DNA of 49,261 bases from Bacillota bacterium (GCA_012840225.1 DULU01000084.1:1-49261), one strand, 5' to 3'. Counted from the stretch's first letter, positions 32,760-41,774 are shown. The notes: generated by a model not told the origin, from the letters alone. Numbers and translations: made by a program.

Positions 32760-33833
32760 TCAAATAGCTTGGTATCTTTTTCTCTGCCTGTAGACAAACG
32801 CCAACACTTCGGCTACCGCCTGGTATAGCTCGGCCGGTATGGGACTGCCGACTTCCACACCATAATAAAGGGCCTGAGCTAGCGCCCTGTTCTCCACCAC
32901 CGGCACTCTGTGTTCCCGGGCCAGCGCCTTGATGCGCTCGGCGAGCAAACCAGCCCCTTTGGCCGTCACCACAGGCGCCGGCATGAGGTCGGCCTGATAG
33001 CGCAAGGCCACCGCCAGGTGCACCGGGTTGGTCACCACCACATCGGCTTTGGGCACCGCCTGCATCTGCCGGCGCCGGGCCATCTCTCTCTGTCGGCGGC
33101 GGATGGCCCGCCGCACATGGGGATCGCCTTCGGTCTGCTTCAGCTCATCTTCCACCTCTTTGCGGGTCATGCGCAGGCTTTGTTCGAAATCCCAGCGCTG
33201 GTAGATATAATCGGCAAGGGCCAGCGCCAGAAATGAGCTGCCAATGATGGTGACCAGCCGCCCGGCCAGCCTCCCGCCGGCGGATAAAGCCTCCAGCGGG
33301 GAGAGGTTCACCAGAAGCGGGAGTTCCATCACCGCCTCCCGCACGACCCGCCAGGCCATATAGCCGATGAGCAAGGTCTTCAGGGAATTTTTCACCAACT
33401 CCATCAGCATGCGCCGGCTGAGCAGGCGCTGCAGGCCCTTCCAGGGGTTGAGGCGTTCCCACTTCGGCCTGAAGAAATCGCCATTTATAAGAAAACCGGT
33501 CTGGACCGCCTGGCTCAGCACACCCACTCCCAGCAAAGCCAGCATGAGCGGGATGACCATCTGCAAAGCGATGATGACGAGCGGGGCAAAAAGCTGCGTC
33601 ACGGCGTTTATCGTGATGGGTTGCTCCCCCCAGGCCAACGGGTTAAGACCCTGGTACATCAACTGCCTGGCCTGCTCGCCCAGGAGTGGGCCGCGGCCGG
33701 ATAGGAGGGCATATGCCGAAAGCAATGCCAGAGCCGGGCCCAGTTCGACCGTTTTGGCCACCTGTCCCTTTTTGCGCGCTTCCTGCCTGCGTTTTGGAGT
33801 TGCCGGCTCAGTGCGTTGTCCTCCCTCCGCCAT
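32760..33833 (-). CDS. flhB: Flagellar export switch protein FlhB (NPVH variant)
   Basis: 357 residues. FlhB is part of the export gate and switches substrate class from rod/hook to filament after FliK senses hook length. N-terminal RTEPATPKRRQEARKKGQV, four membrane segments and a C-terminal domain with the self-cleavage site. That site reads NPVH at residues 269-272 instead of the near-universal NPTH; Asn269 and Pro270, between which cleavage occurs, are kept. The neighbouring LAVALRYQ and LAREHRVPVVEN are normal. ATG 33833; fliR ends 9 bases upstream of it. Confidence 0.96.
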   Translation of the reverse strand: MAEGGQRTEPATPKRRQEARKKGQVAKTVELGPALALLSAYALLSGRGPLLGEQARQLMYQGLNPLAWGEQPITINAVTQLFAPLVIIALQMVIPLMLALLGVGVLSQAVQTGFLINGDFFRPKWERLNPWKGLQRLLSRRMLMELVKNSLKTLLIGYMAWRVVREAVMELPLLVNLSPLEALSAGGRLAGRLVTIIGSSFLALALADYIYQRWDFEQSLRMTRKEVEDELKQTEGDPHVRRAIRRRQREMARRRQMQAVPKADVVVTNPVHLAVALRYQADLMPAPVVTAKGAGLLAERIKALAREHRVPVVENRALAQALYYGVEVGSPIPAELYQAVAEVLAFVYRQRKRYQAI

Positions 33834-33841
33834 CGGTCATC

Positions 33842-34669
33842 TCACCGTCCTTGCCATCCGGCGATAAACTCCAAAATCTGCCGGATATAATCGCCGCGAC
33901 CGCTGAAGATGTCGGAAACATAGGAGACCATGGCGGCTATGGAAAGAGCGGCGGCCAGGAAGCCGACGGCTATTTTGAGGGTGAAGCCGACCATGAAAAT
34001 GTTGAACTGAGGCACCACCCGCATGGCCACTCCCAGCGCCAGATCGGTGATGAGTATGGCCATCACCACCGGCAGAGCGATCTTCACTCCCGTGACGAAC
34101 ATCCAGCCGAAGGCCTTGATCACGGTTTGGCCCAGGGCTTCTCCTATCGCCGCCGTGCCAGGCGGGACCAGGTAGAAGCTGTCCAGCAAAGCCTGGAGGA
34201 GGTATAAGTGACCGTTGCTGAGGAAGAAAACCTGCGCCGCCAAAAGGTAATAAAAATGGCCGAAGAGCGGTATCTGATAGCCCTGCACCGGATCGAGGAC
34301 ACCGGCCAACGCCAGTCCCATCGGCAGCTCCAGCACCTGTCCGGCCAATTGCACGGCAGCAAAGGCCAGCCTGGCCACAAAGCCGATGGCCAAGCCGATA
34401 AGGAGCTCCCCGGCAAATATGGCGGCCACGCGCAGGAAATCGATCATCACTTCATCACCGGCAGGGACCGGCAGCAGTTGTGGCGTCATGGCGGAGACCA
34501 CCAGGATGGTAAGGAACAAAGCCAAACCGACGGCCACCTGCGGCGGCAAGCCTCTCTGGCTGAAAAACGGGACAGCGACCAAAAGGCCCAGATTACGTCC
34601 GAATACCGGCAAAGCGGCGCTGAATTGCTGCATCCACCACATAGTGATCGTCATCGTCGTCTCGTTCAT
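33842..34669 (-). CDS. fliR: Flagellar export gate protein FliR
   Basis: 275 residues with six hydrophobic segments. Family marks include GLLVAVPFFSQRGLPPQVAV, GELLIGLAIGFVARLAFAAV and LPVVMAILITDLALGVAMR. FliR forms the export gate with FliP and FliQ in the basal-body membrane patch. The ATG lies 6 bases after the fliQ stop, and the ribosome site overlaps that gene. Start and length fit the family. Confidence 0.95.
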   Translation of the reverse strand: MNETTMTITMWWMQQFSAALPVFGRNLGLLVAVPFFSQRGLPPQVAVGLALFLTILVVSAMTPQLLPVPAGDEVMIDFLRVAAIFAGELLIGLAIGFVARLAFAAVQLAGQVLELPMGLALAGVLDPVQGYQIPLFGHFYYLLAAQVFFLSNGHLYLLQALLDSFYLVPPGTAAIGEALGQTVIKAFGWMFVTGVKIALPVVMAILITDLALGVAMRVVPQFNIFMVGFTLKIAVGFLAAALSIAAMVSYVSDIFSGRGDYIRQILEFIAGWQGR

Positions 34670-34675
34670 CTCGGC

Positions 34676-34945
34676 TCATTTCACATAAAGGTGCATGCTG
34701 CCGATCAGGTTCTCGGCATACTCGATCAAAGTCTGCAACATCCACGATCCCCAAATGGCGATCGCCACCAAAGCGGCGGCAATTTTCGGGACAAAGATCA
34801 AAGTCTGCTCCTGGATCTGAGTGACGGCCTGGAAGATGCTCACCGCCAAGCCGACCACGAGACCCAGACCCAATACCGGCCCGGCCACCAGCAACACCAG
34901 CAGCAGGGCTTCACGGCCGATGGCCACTACCACGCCTTCCGTCAC
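34676..34945 (-). CDS. fliQ: Flagellar export gate protein FliQ
   Basis: 89 residues, two membrane helices, exactly the family layout (GREALLLVLLVAGPVLGLGL, VGLAVSIFQAVTQIQEQTL and FVPKIAAALVAIAIWG). It packs around FliP and FliR in the export gate. The start is GTG 34945 with AGGAGG 8 bases upstream. It lies 4 bases after the fliP stop. Confidence 0.96.
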   Translation of the reverse strand: MTEGVVVAIGREALLLVLLVAGPVLGLGLVVGLAVSIFQAVTQIQEQTLIFVPKIAAALVAIAIWGSWMLQTLIEYAENLIGSMHLYVK

Positions 34946-34949
34946 AGCT

Positions 34950-35837
34950 CTATCCTCCTGTCTGGTATCCCAACAGAATGGAGCGCACCACCAGGTGCCA
35001 GCCGTCCACCATCACAAACAAAAGCAGCTTAAAGGGGAGGGAAATCAGCACCGGCGGCAGCATCATCATGCCGAGCGACATAAGCACGCTGGCGATGATC
35101 ATATCGATGACCAAAAATGGCACATAAAGGATAAAACCCATCTGGAAGGCGCTCTTCAGCTCGCTGATGACAAAAGCCGGCACCAGCACATGGAAAGGTA
35201 AATTCTCCCGGCTGATTTCCCCTTCCACCGCCCGCTCGGCCAATCCGGCCGCGCCCACAAAGAGGGAGAGGTCCTTATCCCTGGTGTGTTGCAGCATAAA
35301 GCGATATAAAGGGGCATAGGCCCGCTCCCCGGCAGCCTGAAAGGTCAGTTCCCCGGCCAGATAGGGCTGCAGAGCAGTGGTATTGATCTCCTGCCAGACG
35401 GGCGCCATGGTATAAAAAGTGAGAAACAGTGCCAGACCGATCAGCACCTGGTTGGGCGGCATTTGGTTGATGCCGAGCGCCGAGCGGGTAAAGGACAGCA
35501 CCACCACGGTGCGGGTAAAGGAGGTGAGGAGGACCAAAAGGGAGGGTGCCAGGGTCAATATGGTCAGGATGAAGATGATCTGCAAGGTAAGCACCAGGTC
35601 TTCCGGTTCCTGGGCTTCCTCCACCCCGAAGGTGATGCTGGGTACCGGCACCGGTGTGGGCAGGACAGCCTCAGCCGCTTCGGCTATAGCGGATAAGGCC
35701 GGCTCCGGCCAGGGAAACTCCGGCATCCGCAAAGACGCGAACAACAGCAAAACCAGGGTGAAAAGCGGTATGAGAAAGACTTTAGGACTTGGATCCATAG
35801 CCTTTTTTGTTATATGTAATTGCCCTCTCAGCCACAC
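34950..35837 (-). CDS. fliP: Flagellar export gate protein FliP
   Basis: 295 residues, with a cleavable-type N-terminal signal region and four further membrane segments. Conserved parts: LTLAPSLLVLLTSFTRTVVV, RSALGINQMPPNQVLIGLAL, LVPAFVISELKSAFQMGF and VLMSLGMMMLPPVLISLPFK. The stretch between the signal and the first conserved helix is longer than in E. coli and Pro-rich. The GTG at 35837 overlaps the fliO stop by 10 bases and has AGGAG 6 bases upstream. FliP forms the pore ring of the export gate. Confidence 0.95.
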   Translation of the reverse strand: MWLRGQLHITKKAMDPSPKVFLIPLFTLVLLLFASLRMPEFPWPEPALSAIAEAAEAVLPTPVPVPSITFGVEEAQEPEDLVLTLQIIFILTILTLAPSLLVLLTSFTRTVVVLSFTRSALGINQMPPNQVLIGLALFLTFYTMAPVWQEINTTALQPYLAGELTFQAAGERAYAPLYRFMLQHTRDKDLSLFVGAAGLAERAVEGEISRENLPFHVLVPAFVISELKSAFQMGFILYVPFLVIDMIIASVLMSLGMMMLPPVLISLPFKLLLFVMVDGWHLVVRSILLGYQTGG

Positions 35838-36187
35838 CGTGGCTCCTCACCTCCTCTCTCTTCCACCTCATGCGATACCGGCTCCGGTGCCACCGCTTTT
35901 CCTTCTCCTCCGGCCGGCAACTCGCAGAGAAAGGAGAGGCTCTGCCGCGCTCCTCCGAGGAGCAAGGTCCTGTCGCCGGCTTTCACCAGATAGAGCTGAC
36001 GGTCGCCGCCCAGGTGAAGCACTTCCACCAGGCGCAAGGTGCGCTCCCCGCGGGGGATGGCCCGGGCATAGACTGCCGGCAGGAGGCGGGCCAGAGCCGC
36101 CAACACCGCCAGGAAAAGCAGCATTTTGGCCATAGTCCAACCCAGGGAAGCCCCGCTCCCGGCTACCAGAAGTAAGGAATGAAGCAT
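35828..36187 (-). CDS. fliO: Flagellar protein FliO
   Basis: 119 residues. One membrane helix (about 18-37) is followed by a short conserved cytoplasmic part (LRLVEVLHLGGDRQLYLVKA, DRTLLLGG). FliO helps FliP assemble. The C-terminus is Glu/Pro-rich and variable. It lies between fliY and fliP, the standard place. cheY, which commonly stands between fliY and fliO in Firmicutes, is absent here; only 30 bases separate the genes. The ribosome site is weak. Confidence 0.88.
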   Translation of the reverse strand: MLHSLLLVAGSGASLGWTMAKMLLFLAVLAALARLLPAVYARAIPRGERTLRLVEVLHLGGDRQLYLVKAGDRTLLLGGARQSLSFLCELPAGGEGKAVAPEPVSHEVEERGGEEPRCG

Positions 36188-36217
36188 GCCACCGTCACCG
36201 CCGCTTTGCCTGTAACT

Positions 36218-37378
36218 TCACCTTTCGGCTTGCAGGTTCTGGAGGCGCTCATGGGCGCCGATCACTTCCACCACCCGCACGCCGAAGTTGCCGTCGGGCA
36301 GGACGACCACCTCTCCCTTGGCCATCAACTTACCGTTGACGAACACATCGACCAGATCGCCCGCCTGCCGGTCGAGCTCCACCACCGAGCCTTTGCCCAG
36401 AGACAGCACCTCTTTTAGAAGGACCCTGGTTTTTCCCACCTCGACAGTGAGATGCAACGGCAGATCCCAAATAGCCTCCAGATCCCGCTCCGGCGGCCGG
36501 GGCCCCGTCTCGCGCGGGAATTCCTCCAAGCGCGGCCGCTTCTCGGCTACCAACCCACCACCGGCGGCCACCATACCGCCGGCAGCTGTGGCGCTGGAGG
36601 CTGCTGCCATCCCACCGGGAGCTGCCGGGCCGCCACCGGCCACATCAGCACCTGAAACTCCGCCGCCGGCCACGCCGGTACCCGCCACACCGGCTCCGAC
36701 ATTGGCCTGGGCCCGGCTCCCCGCCGCCTGGTGAGGATTTCCGCCTTTTTCCGGCCCCTTTTGACTTTTTTCCTCAATCGGCTCCATGCCGGCCACCGTC
36801 TCGGCCAAGTCGTCGCCGACGATCAAACCGAGGAAAAAGGTGAGGCCGTCGCCGCCGGCTTCCACATAAATCAGGTGTCCTTCTTTCTCCCCGTTCGCTC
36901 CGCTCACCGCGGCAGTCAGATCTGTGGGCGAACCAGTTACCGGCTCACCGAGCGCCGCCAGGGCCACATTCCGGCCCAACATGGTGCTCAAGCCGGAGGA
37001 CAGGGAGGCGGCGATAGCTTCCCATAACCCGGCCCGGACCTCTTCATTCCCTGTCCACTGAGAAGGGGCGCCGGTGTCGCTGATCGTCCACACCACGCCC
37101 ATCGCTCCGGAAAAGCCCCGCTTGAACCCGGCGTTTACCATGGTCAGATATGCCGGTAGATATGGAAGGAAACCGGCCCACCTGCCTCGCACCGCCTTCA
37201 CCGGTCCGGCTACCAGTTCGGCGCCGAACAATTCGGAGAGTTGCTGAAAAAGCGGCTTGACCACAGGCGCCCAGGTGGTGGTCACATCATTCGACTCATC
37301 CGGCCTGTGCAGGTTTGTCCTCCGCTCCGGCTCGCTTCCTATTATTTCTGGTGTTTTCGCTTCCGGTTGTGCGCTCAA
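36218..37378 (-). CDS. fliY: Flagellar switch protein FliY/FliN
   Basis: 386 residues. The last 80 match the FliN/SpoA domain (LHLTVEVGKTRVLLKEVLSL, VELDRQAGDLVDVFVNGKL). The N-terminal 200 resemble the CheC-like part of FliY, though its phosphatase motifs are not evident. The parts are joined by about 90 Gly/Ala/Val-rich residues. The N-terminal CheY-P-binding peptide of Bacillus FliY is not seen. TTG 37378 is preferred because GGAGG lies 8 bases upstream; a TTG five codons earlier overlaps that site. It builds the C ring with FliM. Confidence 0.88.
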   Translation of the reverse strand: MSAQPEAKTPEIIGSEPERRTNLHRPDESNDVTTTWAPVVKPLFQQLSELFGAELVAGPVKAVRGRWAGFLPYLPAYLTMVNAGFKRGFSGAMGVVWTISDTGAPSQWTGNEEVRAGLWEAIAASLSSGLSTMLGRNVALAALGEPVTGSPTDLTAAVSGANGEKEGHLIYVEAGGDGLTFFLGLIVGDDLAETVAGMEPIEEKSQKGPEKGGNPHQAAGSRAQANVGAGVAGTGVAGGGVSGADVAGGGPAAPGGMAAASSATAAGGMVAAGGGLVAEKRPRLEEFPRETGPRPPERDLEAIWDLPLHLTVEVGKTRVLLKEVLSLGKGSVVELDRQAGDLVDVFVNGKLMAKGEVVVLPDGNFGVRVVEVIGAHERLQNLQAER

Positions 37379-37433
37379 ACCACTCGCCTCCAATCCTCAC
37401 TTGCTGTCCGGGGATCCCGTCAAACCACTCGCT

Positions 37434-38417
37434 CTAGCCCGCTCCGTCGTTCGCTGCAGTTGCTGCAGCTGCTTGAGCTGCGCTCTCTTCAGCCAGGGTA
37501 TCGTCCCATCTGGTCACGGCCACGGCGTAAGCCTCTCCGCATCTGCCGAGCCGCCCCCACAGGTATTTCCGCCCGGCCACATAGATGGGCAACTCATCAT
37601 GGCGCCCGCTTTTCAGCACTATGTAGTCGCCGGCCGCCAGATTGAGCAGATCGGAGAGGGCAATCTCCGCCGCTCCCAGCTGCACGCTGATCTCCACGGG
37701 AATGTTGGCAGCCAACCGGCGCATCTCCGGGGAGGACTTCACCCGGTCGGAACTGCTGCTTTTGCTGCGCAGCCAAAAATGTTCCTGCAAAAGCGGCAGA
37801 AGCGTCTTCATCACCTGATAGGGCAAGACCATCCTGAAGTGGCCGCTGTTTTTCGATAAGCTGATTTTGAACAGCACCGAGACCACCTGGACGGTGGAAG
37901 AGACCAACTGCACATAAGCGGTGTTGGCTTCAAACTGCTCGATCTCCGGTTCCACTTTGATAATGTTCTCCAGAGTCTCCCGCAGATTGAGCAACAGGCG
38001 TTTGACCACCTGACGCAAAAGCACCATCTCTATTTCGGTCAGCTCCCGCGCCGGGCCGTCGGCCTCCCCCGGACCACCCAAGAGCTGATCCACCAGCGCC
38101 AGGGAGATGTGCGGATCGAGAGTGAACAAAATTTTCCCGTCCAGCGGAGGCACAGCGCACACCACCATCAGGGAATGAGCGGGCAGTTCATGCATAAACT
38201 GCTGGTATTCCATCTCCCGCACGCTTTCCACCCCGATCCTCGTCATCCCCCGCAGCTGAGTGGATAGGGTCCCGACCATATACCGGGCGAAATTGCCGGC
38301 AAATATGCCCAGGATGCGCTCATGCTCCTTGGAGATGGTATCCGGGCGGCGAAAATCATATAGTTCGACTGCCGGCCCGGCGGCCGCATCTTTATAATTC
38401 ATATCCTTATCTTTCAT
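37434..38417 (-). CDS. fliM: Flagellar switch protein FliM lacking the CheY-binding peptide
   Basis: 327 residues. The middle domain is clear (YDFRRPDTISKEHERILGI, FARYMVGTLSTQLRG, MVVCAVPPLDGKILFTLDP, LVDQLLGGPGE), as is the C-terminal SpoA part (IPVEISVQLGAAEIALSDLL). The first 20 residues (MKDKDMNYKDAAAG...) do not contain the LSQ-x-EIDALL-like peptide that binds CheY-P in most FliM proteins. The start cannot be moved upstream because the ATG overlaps the fliL stop (ATGA) and the upstream frame does not encode it. The C-terminus ends in an Ala-rich tail. It couples the MotA/MotB stator to the rotor. Confidence 0.94.
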   Translation of the reverse strand: MKDKDMNYKDAAAGPAVELYDFRRPDTISKEHERILGIFAGNFARYMVGTLSTQLRGMTRIGVESVREMEYQQFMHELPAHSLMVVCAVPPLDGKILFTLDPHISLALVDQLLGGPGEADGPARELTEIEMVLLRQVVKRLLLNLRETLENIIKVEPEIEQFEANTAYVQLVSSTVQVVSVLFKISLSKNSGHFRMVLPYQVMKTLLPLLQEHFWLRSKSSSSDRVKSSPEMRRLAANIPVEISVQLGAAEIALSDLLNLAAGDYIVLKSGRHDELPIYVAGRKYLWGRLGRCGEAYAVAVTRWDDTLAEESAAQAAAATAANDGAG

Positions 38418-38860
38418 TGCATCACCAACTCGGGGAAATAGACTTGGACTACCCCCGCCTGCCCCAGAACCTCTTCATTTATGGCTTTTTTCACTTCTTC
38501 GGCCAGCTTTTCCATACCGGTGCGGCCGGCGACAGCAGTGGGAGTCTGATTGCGCAAGATCTTGTTTACGGCATCGCGCACTTCGGCTTCCCGCCGGCGC
38601 AGCACCCGCACGGTGTAGGTGTGGTCGGCTTCCACCATCACTTGCGCTTTAAGGAGACGGTGATTCCACACATTGTCGGGTATCAGATCAACCACGAAAG
38701 TGCCGATCTCATACCTGGGATTACTCCTTTTTATCGGGAACGTCGTGCCGTTTATATAAAAGTAGGTTAAATAGGCACTAGCTGTGGCCGTGAAAAAGAA
38801 AACGACCGCTACCAACAGGGTAAACCTTAAAAAACGCCTCTTTTTTACTGGTGTCGACAT
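38414..38860 (-). CDS. fliL: Stator-associated protein FliL
   Basis: 148 residues. One N-terminal membrane helix after a basic stretch (KKRRFLRFTLLVAVVFFF), then a periplasmic domain with NPRYEIGTFVVDLI and a C-terminal EVLGQAGVVQVYFPELVMQ, as in FliL. It rings or supports the stator in the inner membrane. ATG 38860 with GAGGGAG 8 bases upstream is chosen over the longer open frame that would run into motB. Confidence 0.9.
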   Translation of the reverse strand: MSTPVKKRRFLRFTLLVAVVFFFTATASAYLTYFYINGTTFPIKRSNPRYEIGTFVVDLIPDNVWNHRLLKAQVMVEADHTYTVRVLRRREAEVRDAVNKILRNQTPTAVAGRTGMEKLAEEVKKAINEEVLGQAGVVQVYFPELVMQ

Positions 38861-38873
38861 GCCTATGGCTCCC

Positions 38874-39599
38874 TCATTGCAAGCTCTCCGTGTACTCCGC
38901 TTGTGGTGCATTGGCCACAATGATGATGTCCACCCGACGGTTCAGCCGCCGTCCTTCTTCGGTCTCATTGGGGGCAATCGGCCGGTATTCGCCATACCCG
39001 ACGGCCGACAACCGTTTGGAATCGATACCGGCTTCCTCCAAAAAGCGCACCACCCCTGAGGCTCGATAAACCGACAGTTCCCAGTTGGAGGGGTATTTTT
39101 CCGTATTGATAGGCAAGTAGTCGGCGTGTCCTTCCACCCTCACCTGGTTGGGCCAGGCAGCAATCAGCTGCACCAGCTTCTCCAGGATGCTCCTCGCCTC
39201 GGGCAAGAGATCGGCCTTACCCAGATCAAAAAGGACCTTGTCGACAAACCTTAAGACGACTCCCTCATCGGTGCGTACCACCAGCACCGACTGCTCGATG
39301 CCTTCCCGCAAGACAAAAGCCTGGAGGGCGTCGGCTATGCGGTTTTCGTTCCAGAAAACATCATCCGAATCCATCAGGCCGGCTTCTTCCAGAAGGTGGT
39401 CGCCGGTGAGAGTGCGTCCGCTTTCCAGCACGCCGGTGTGAGCGCGGAATGATTCTATGACCTGCCGGAACTTCAGCACGTCCAACTCGGAGAAGGAATA
39501 AAGCAGGACGAAGAAGGCCAAGAGGTTGGTGACCATATCGGCGTAGGTGGTCATCCACAAAGGTGAGGATTTTTTCTCTACTTTTCTTTTCCCCAACAT
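38874..39599 (-). CDS. motB: Stator protein MotB
   Basis: 241 residues. Single N-terminal membrane helix with the proton-carrying Asp in TYADMVTNLLAFFVLLYSFS (Asp21), then a plug/linker and a C-terminal OmpA-like peptidoglycan-binding domain (VEGHADYLPINTEKYPSNWE, LSAVGYGEYRPIAPNETEEG, RRLNRRVDI). It anchors the MotA/B stator to the cell wall. ATG 39599 lies one base after the motA stop; a GTG four codons earlier is an alternative. The Asp and general residues suggest a proton- rather than sodium-driven motor, though this is not certain. Confidence 0.94.
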   Translation of the reverse strand: MLGKRKVEKKSSPLWMTTYADMVTNLLAFFVLLYSFSELDVLKFRQVIESFRAHTGVLESGRTLTGDHLLEEAGLMDSDDVFWNENRIADALQAFVLREGIEQSVLVVRTDEGVVLRFVDKVLFDLGKADLLPEARSILEKLVQLIAAWPNQVRVEGHADYLPINTEKYPSNWELSVYRASGVVRFLEEAGIDSKRLSAVGYGEYRPIAPNETEEGRRLNRRVDIIIVANAPQAEYTESLQ

Positions 39600-39600
39600 C

Positions 39601-40413
39601 TTACGGCACACCAGCTTCCGTGGGCTTTACCGGCGCCGCCACAGGCTTTTTGCTCTCCCCCGGATCATTGGCGACATATATCTGCAACATTTCTTCCACC
39701 ACCCGGGGGTTGGCGCCGCTGCTGATGGCGGTGAGGCCTTCGATGATCATGGCGCCGTTGAACATGGCCCGTTCGCCGTACACTTTCAGTTTGCCGGCAA
39801 TCGGCAAAAAGATCAGATTGGCCATCACCGCTCCATACAAGGTGGTCACCAAAGCCAAGGCGAAGGAGGGACCCAGGTTCTTGGGATCATCGAGATTGGC
39901 GCACATCTTCACCAATCCCAGAATGGTGCCTATCATACCGAAAACCGGCAGGTAGGCGCCCATGGATTCGAATATCTCCCTGGAGCGGGCCCAGCGCTCG
40001 TCGGCGATGCTCAATTCGGTCTCCAGCGCCTTGCGCAGGTTTTCCGGGGAGGAACCGTCCAGCAGTTTCTCAATGCCCCGGCGCATCAGGCCTTCCGGCA
40101 TCTCCGCCAAGTCGTCCTCCAAAGCCAGGATGCCCTGCCGCCTAGCCTTTCCCGCCATCTCCACCAGGGTGGCGGCCAACACCTCGGATGAATCCAGTTT
40201 GGATTTGAAAAATACATATTTTAAATCTTTCAATGCCGAATATATATGAGGCAGCGGGAAATTGACGAACAGCGCGGCTGTGGCTCCGCCCAGCACCAAT
40301 ATTGCCGACATTAAGTCCAGGAAGGTCCTGATGCCACCTTCACCGCCGGTCGAGGCCACCACGGTGACGGCGATAAAACCCATCAGAAGTCCTAAACAAG
40401 TGCTGATATCCAC
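39601..40413 (-). CDS. motA: Stator protein MotA
   Basis: 270 residues, four membrane helices. Cytoplasmic loop and gate regions are normal: DERWARSREIFESMGAYLPV, FGMIGTILGLVKMCANLDDP and SFALALVTTLYGAVMANLIF. It forms the proton channel with MotB and pushes on FliG. The start is GTG 40413 with GGAGG 7 bases upstream. The 140 bases between flgE and motA contain no flbD, the small gene often found there, and no promoter I can recognise. Confidence 0.95.
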   Translation of the reverse strand: MDISTCLGLLMGFIAVTVVASTGGEGGIRTFLDLMSAILVLGGATAALFVNFPLPHIYSALKDLKYVFFKSKLDSSEVLAATLVEMAGKARRQGILALEDDLAEMPEGLMRRGIEKLLDGSSPENLRKALETELSIADERWARSREIFESMGAYLPVFGMIGTILGLVKMCANLDDPKNLGPSFALALVTTLYGAVMANLIFLPIAGKLKVYGERAMFNGAMIIEGLTAISSGANPRVVEEMLQIYVANDPGESKKPVAAPVKPTEAGVP

Positions 40414-40553
40414 CAGTCTACCTCCTACAGCCGACTTTGCTTACCGGTTTCCGCCACGGCGGTGGGTAGCCGGCAACCCGGCCGGCCACCACACCTACCT
40501 CGTGAGCGGGGCAAGCGGCCCAAGAGCCTCCCGGTCGTCATCGTCCAACCGGC

Positions 40554-41753
40554 TTACCGCACCAGGTTGACAACCTCCTGCAGCAGCTCGTCGGTGGTGG
40601 TCACCACCCGCGAGTTGGCCTGAAACGCTCTCTGGCTGATGATCATGGACACAAACTCCCGGCTGAGATCCACATTGCTCATCTCCAAAGACCTAGGAGA
40701 AAAGAGACCGCGGCCCACCCCGGCGGCTGCTTTGGTATCGGCTTCTCCGGAAGCCATGGTAGCGGCAAAGAGGTTGTTGCCTTTCCTTTCCAGCCCTTCC
40801 TGGTTGGCAAAGATGGCCAAAGCCACCTGTCCCAGAGCCCGGGTGACGCCGTTGTCGTAGATGCCGTATAAAATCCCTTTCTCGTCGATGCTCACATCAT
40901 AAAGATTACCCGCCTTCATCCCGCCGATCTGATATCCGGCCACGGAAGAGTCGCCACCTACCTGCAAGATCGTGGAAAAGTCCAGGTTGAGGGGCAGGTC
41001 GTTCGTCCGGTCATCCATGGCCACCACCACGGTGGCCTGCCCGCCGGCCGTCACTTTACCATCACCATCGAAAGTGATGGCCCCGTTGCCTATGGCCGTG
41101 CCGTCCTGAGCAGTCAGGTTCCAGTTCCACTGAGTGGCGCTGATCCTGGTAAACTCCATGACCAGAGAATGACCGCGCCCGGCACCGTCGATCACCGTCA
41201 CCTCACGGAAGAGTTTCTCGCCGTCGGCCAACCTGGCATCGAAGCTGCCGTCGAAAGTGATGCCGGTGCTGGCGGTAGGCGGCATCTGCTCACCTTGCCC
41301 GGCCCGCAATGCGGCGAGGGGGGTGCCGATGTTAATAGTCCCGTCGGCTTGAGCCCGCCAACCCAGCACCCGCAGGCCTGTGGCGGTATGCACCAGATAG
41401 CCTTCCGCATCGAAAGACAGGCTGGCAGCCCGGGTATATAGCCGGTTATCTCCGTCCTGCAGGACGATGAAGCCTTTCCCGACGATCCCCAGATCCAGCT
41501 CATTTTCACTGGCCTGCATACTTCCCTGGTGGTAGAGGGTGTTCACCGCGCCCACCCGCACTCCCGTACCGATCTGCATAGGGTTGGTGGTGGCGCTGGC
41601 GCCGCGGATGGTCTGATTGAGCAGATCGGCAAAACACACCCGGGCCGATTTATATCCCACTGTGCTCACGTTGGCGATGTTGCTGCCGATCACATCCATC
41701 AGCATCTGCTGTGACTGCATGCCGGTCACTCCGGCGTATAGAGAACGCATCAT
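40554..41753 (-). CDS. flgE: Flagellar hook protein FlgE
   Basis: 399 residues, usual size. N-terminal MMRSLYAGVTGMQSQQMLMD, GSNIANVSTVGYKSARVCFA; C-terminal MSNVDLSREFVSMIISQRAF, QANSRVVTTTDELLQEVVNL. It polymerises into the hook, whose length is set by FliK. ATG 41753 (first of two) is chosen because GGGAGG lies 9 bases upstream. The longer open frame upstream is GC-rich leader, not hook-like. Confidence 0.96.
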   Translation of the reverse strand: MMRSLYAGVTGMQSQQMLMDVIGSNIANVSTVGYKSARVCFADLLNQTIRGASATTNPMQIGTGVRVGAVNTLYHQGSMQASENELDLGIVGKGFIVLQDGDNRLYTRAASLSFDAEGYLVHTATGLRVLGWRAQADGTINIGTPLAALRAGQGEQMPPTASTGITFDGSFDARLADGEKLFREVTVIDGAGRGHSLVMEFTRISATQWNWNLTAQDGTAIGNGAITFDGDGKVTAGGQATVVVAMDDRTNDLPLNLDFSTILQVGGDSSVAGYQIGGMKAGNLYDVSIDEKGILYGIYDNGVTRALGQVALAIFANQEGLERKGNNLFAATMASGEADTKAAAGVGRGLFSPRSLEMSNVDLSREFVSMIISQRAFQANSRVVTTTDELLQEVVNLVR

Positions 41754-41774
41754 CTTTTTTGACCTCCCTTTTAT

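Noticed and set aside
40414-40553. Possible flbD gene between flgE and motA
   Set aside because: No frame of suitable length or FlbD-like sequence exists in the 140 bases.
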